Assembly (NCBI GenBank): GCA_973895155.1
Contig: OZ316891.1
Location: forward strand, 10,850,001-10,914,000
DNA: 64,000 nucleotides
Reading direction: 5' to 3'
DNA from: Marsupella aquatica
Lineage: Eukaryota > Marchantiophyta
Notes under the pieces: model-generated
What the model was told of the DNA's origin: nothing
Databases searched by the model: none
Seen by the model: only the letters and a program-made list of their open reading frames with translations
Shown here: piece by piece, positions 62,818 to 64,000 of the stretch
How positions within the stretch are numbered: position 1 is the first letter of the stretch
How the letters are laid out: each line of letters starts with the position of its first letter
Program-made: the position numbers and the translations under genes

Positions 62818-64000
62818 AGCCATGAGGGAATAGTTAGCAACCAGGAGTGCTTTATGATCCAAGTAAAATGCCTCTTCGAATGCCACAGTTCGGGCAAAAC
62901 ATTGGTCGTCGTCAGGAAAAAGAAAATTTAAGGCACGCCAGCACCGTCTTAGTAGTAAGCTTCCCCGAATCAATCAAAGGAGATGGACGAAGAATCTGAC
63001 AGTCACATCGAAGGGAAAGGAAGCTGACAAATTCCATAGCAGACTGTCCTCGGTCATGATTGCCTACAAGAACAGAGATAGATGTTTTGCAACTTACAGT
63101 AGAGAGATGGTTTGCAACTTACTGTAGAGGTCAGTTTCTCCTTAAGTGGACGACAACCCTCAACAAGAGCTACATTTACCGTTGGTAAATCATCGGAAAC
63201 TGCTAGTAGGCGCCGAGCAAGTTGCAGGATGCTTCCAACTTATTGATGACAGAGGAGGCGGGTGGTGGGGAGGATTGGGTGGCGAGGGAATGAGAAAATC
63301 GACACAAATTGTGACGCAAGAACAGAAATTCACTAATGGCTGGAACAAATCGCACGAGTCCAGCAACACTTGAAGCAACGAGCAACCGGGGAGCAAAGTG
63401 CTGCCAAAGCTCTGATCTATCGTTGTTTAAGCTCTTCCTTGCAGCTCGCGCATGATCGAAGGTTAAGTAAATGCTGAAATAAATAGGGCAGCTACATGCC
63501 AGACCCGTGAAGGAATTTTTATCCTTACAAAACCGTGATGAGATGGAAGCATGAAAAACTCTGTTGACACGAGTACACGGTCGGTAGCACGCAAGGACAT
63601 GGAAAACAACTAAGTTGACTGTGCCTAAGCAAAAGAAAAAGTGACGTGTAAGAATATTCGAGTTGTCGGTCCCACACTACTCCCAAGCATTCTCCCCTAG
63701 CTTAGTACTTCCGCTGAATTCGCGTATTCGCGATTATGCTGTGCTCAAATACTTTGGATAAATTGAATGGAGGACAAGATTCTCATGGTGCTAATGTCTT
63801 CGACTTGGGTGATTCAGTAGCCCGTTCAGTCGCGATAGTATTACAAGCAAAATCTGACTTCCGGGTGGGCTCATTGACTGGACTCCCTGACAATTGTCTC
63901 CTGCAGCTGCTGGAAGGCCACTAGGAGCATCGACTAAAACACTTCTTCGGTTGCTGTAATACACCAAAACAATCCGATCGCATTCCTGCATCCCCTAATG
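62818..64000. other. Right end of the window, no confident gene
   Basis: A 62-codon ORF at 63736-63924 (+, MLCSNTLDKLNGGQ...) has coding-like codons but no known family. Otherwise nothing is recognised. The GDH promoter is probably in the first part. Confidence 0.35.

Overview
This is nuclear DNA of a land plant, most likely a bryophyte (moss type). The host genes have many short GT-AG introns of about 80-600 bases. Two are close to flowering-plant orthologues: a NAD(H)-type glutamate dehydrogenase of exactly 411 residues and Mediator subunit MED16. The space between genes is AT-rich and full of transposons. The species cannot be read from the sequence; 'bryophyte' rests on compact introns and on the DUF7869/DUF8039 element proteins, and is an inference.

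Layout. (1) 1-8807: a decayed tandem array of intronless, secreted SMP-30/gluconolactonase-like genes. One complete copy lies at 5415-6437, the 3' end of another at 1-305, and upstream-flank remnants of a third at about 1775-2110. A Copia fragment (4160-4625) lies between. (2) 8808-28379: a 19.6-kb block bounded by a 25-bp terminal inverted repeat (23/25 matches) and a 4-bp GCTA target duplication. It carries a DUF7869 gene (minus), DUF8039 and DUF7869-N-terminal ORFs, a coiled-coil ORF, and a multi-exon gene joining a permuted DNA-methyltransferase-like domain to an FCP1/NIF-like phosphatase domain. A 23-bp perfect or near-perfect palindrome recurs in its introns. I read the block as a giant, probably undescribed DNA transposon, now decayed. 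(3) 30814-39082 (+): MED16 in 16 exons with an unbroken reading phase. (4) 41643-46250 (-): a protein O-fucosyltransferase-family gene, 6 exons, 490 aa. (5) 47704-56235: a Helitron whose ends (TC...CTAG between host A and T) are fixed by an empty-site comparison with the surrounding tandem repeat. It contains a broken Rep-helicase and three internal minisatellites. (6) 58787-62586 (-): glutamate dehydrogenase, 9 exons.

Three hAT-type MITEs (16503-16789, 26059-26343, 50794-51090) have 8-bp target duplications. Removing two of them restores an interrupted ORF to the codon. The premature stops in the giant element and the Helitron are all TAG or TGA and can be explained by C-to-T changes at CAG or CGA, as expected for methylated, silenced transposons.

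The host genes (MED16 in transcription, O-fucosylation in the secretory pathway, GDH in mitochondrial nitrogen/carbon balance) have no operon-like link. They are ordinary neighbours between transposon blocks.
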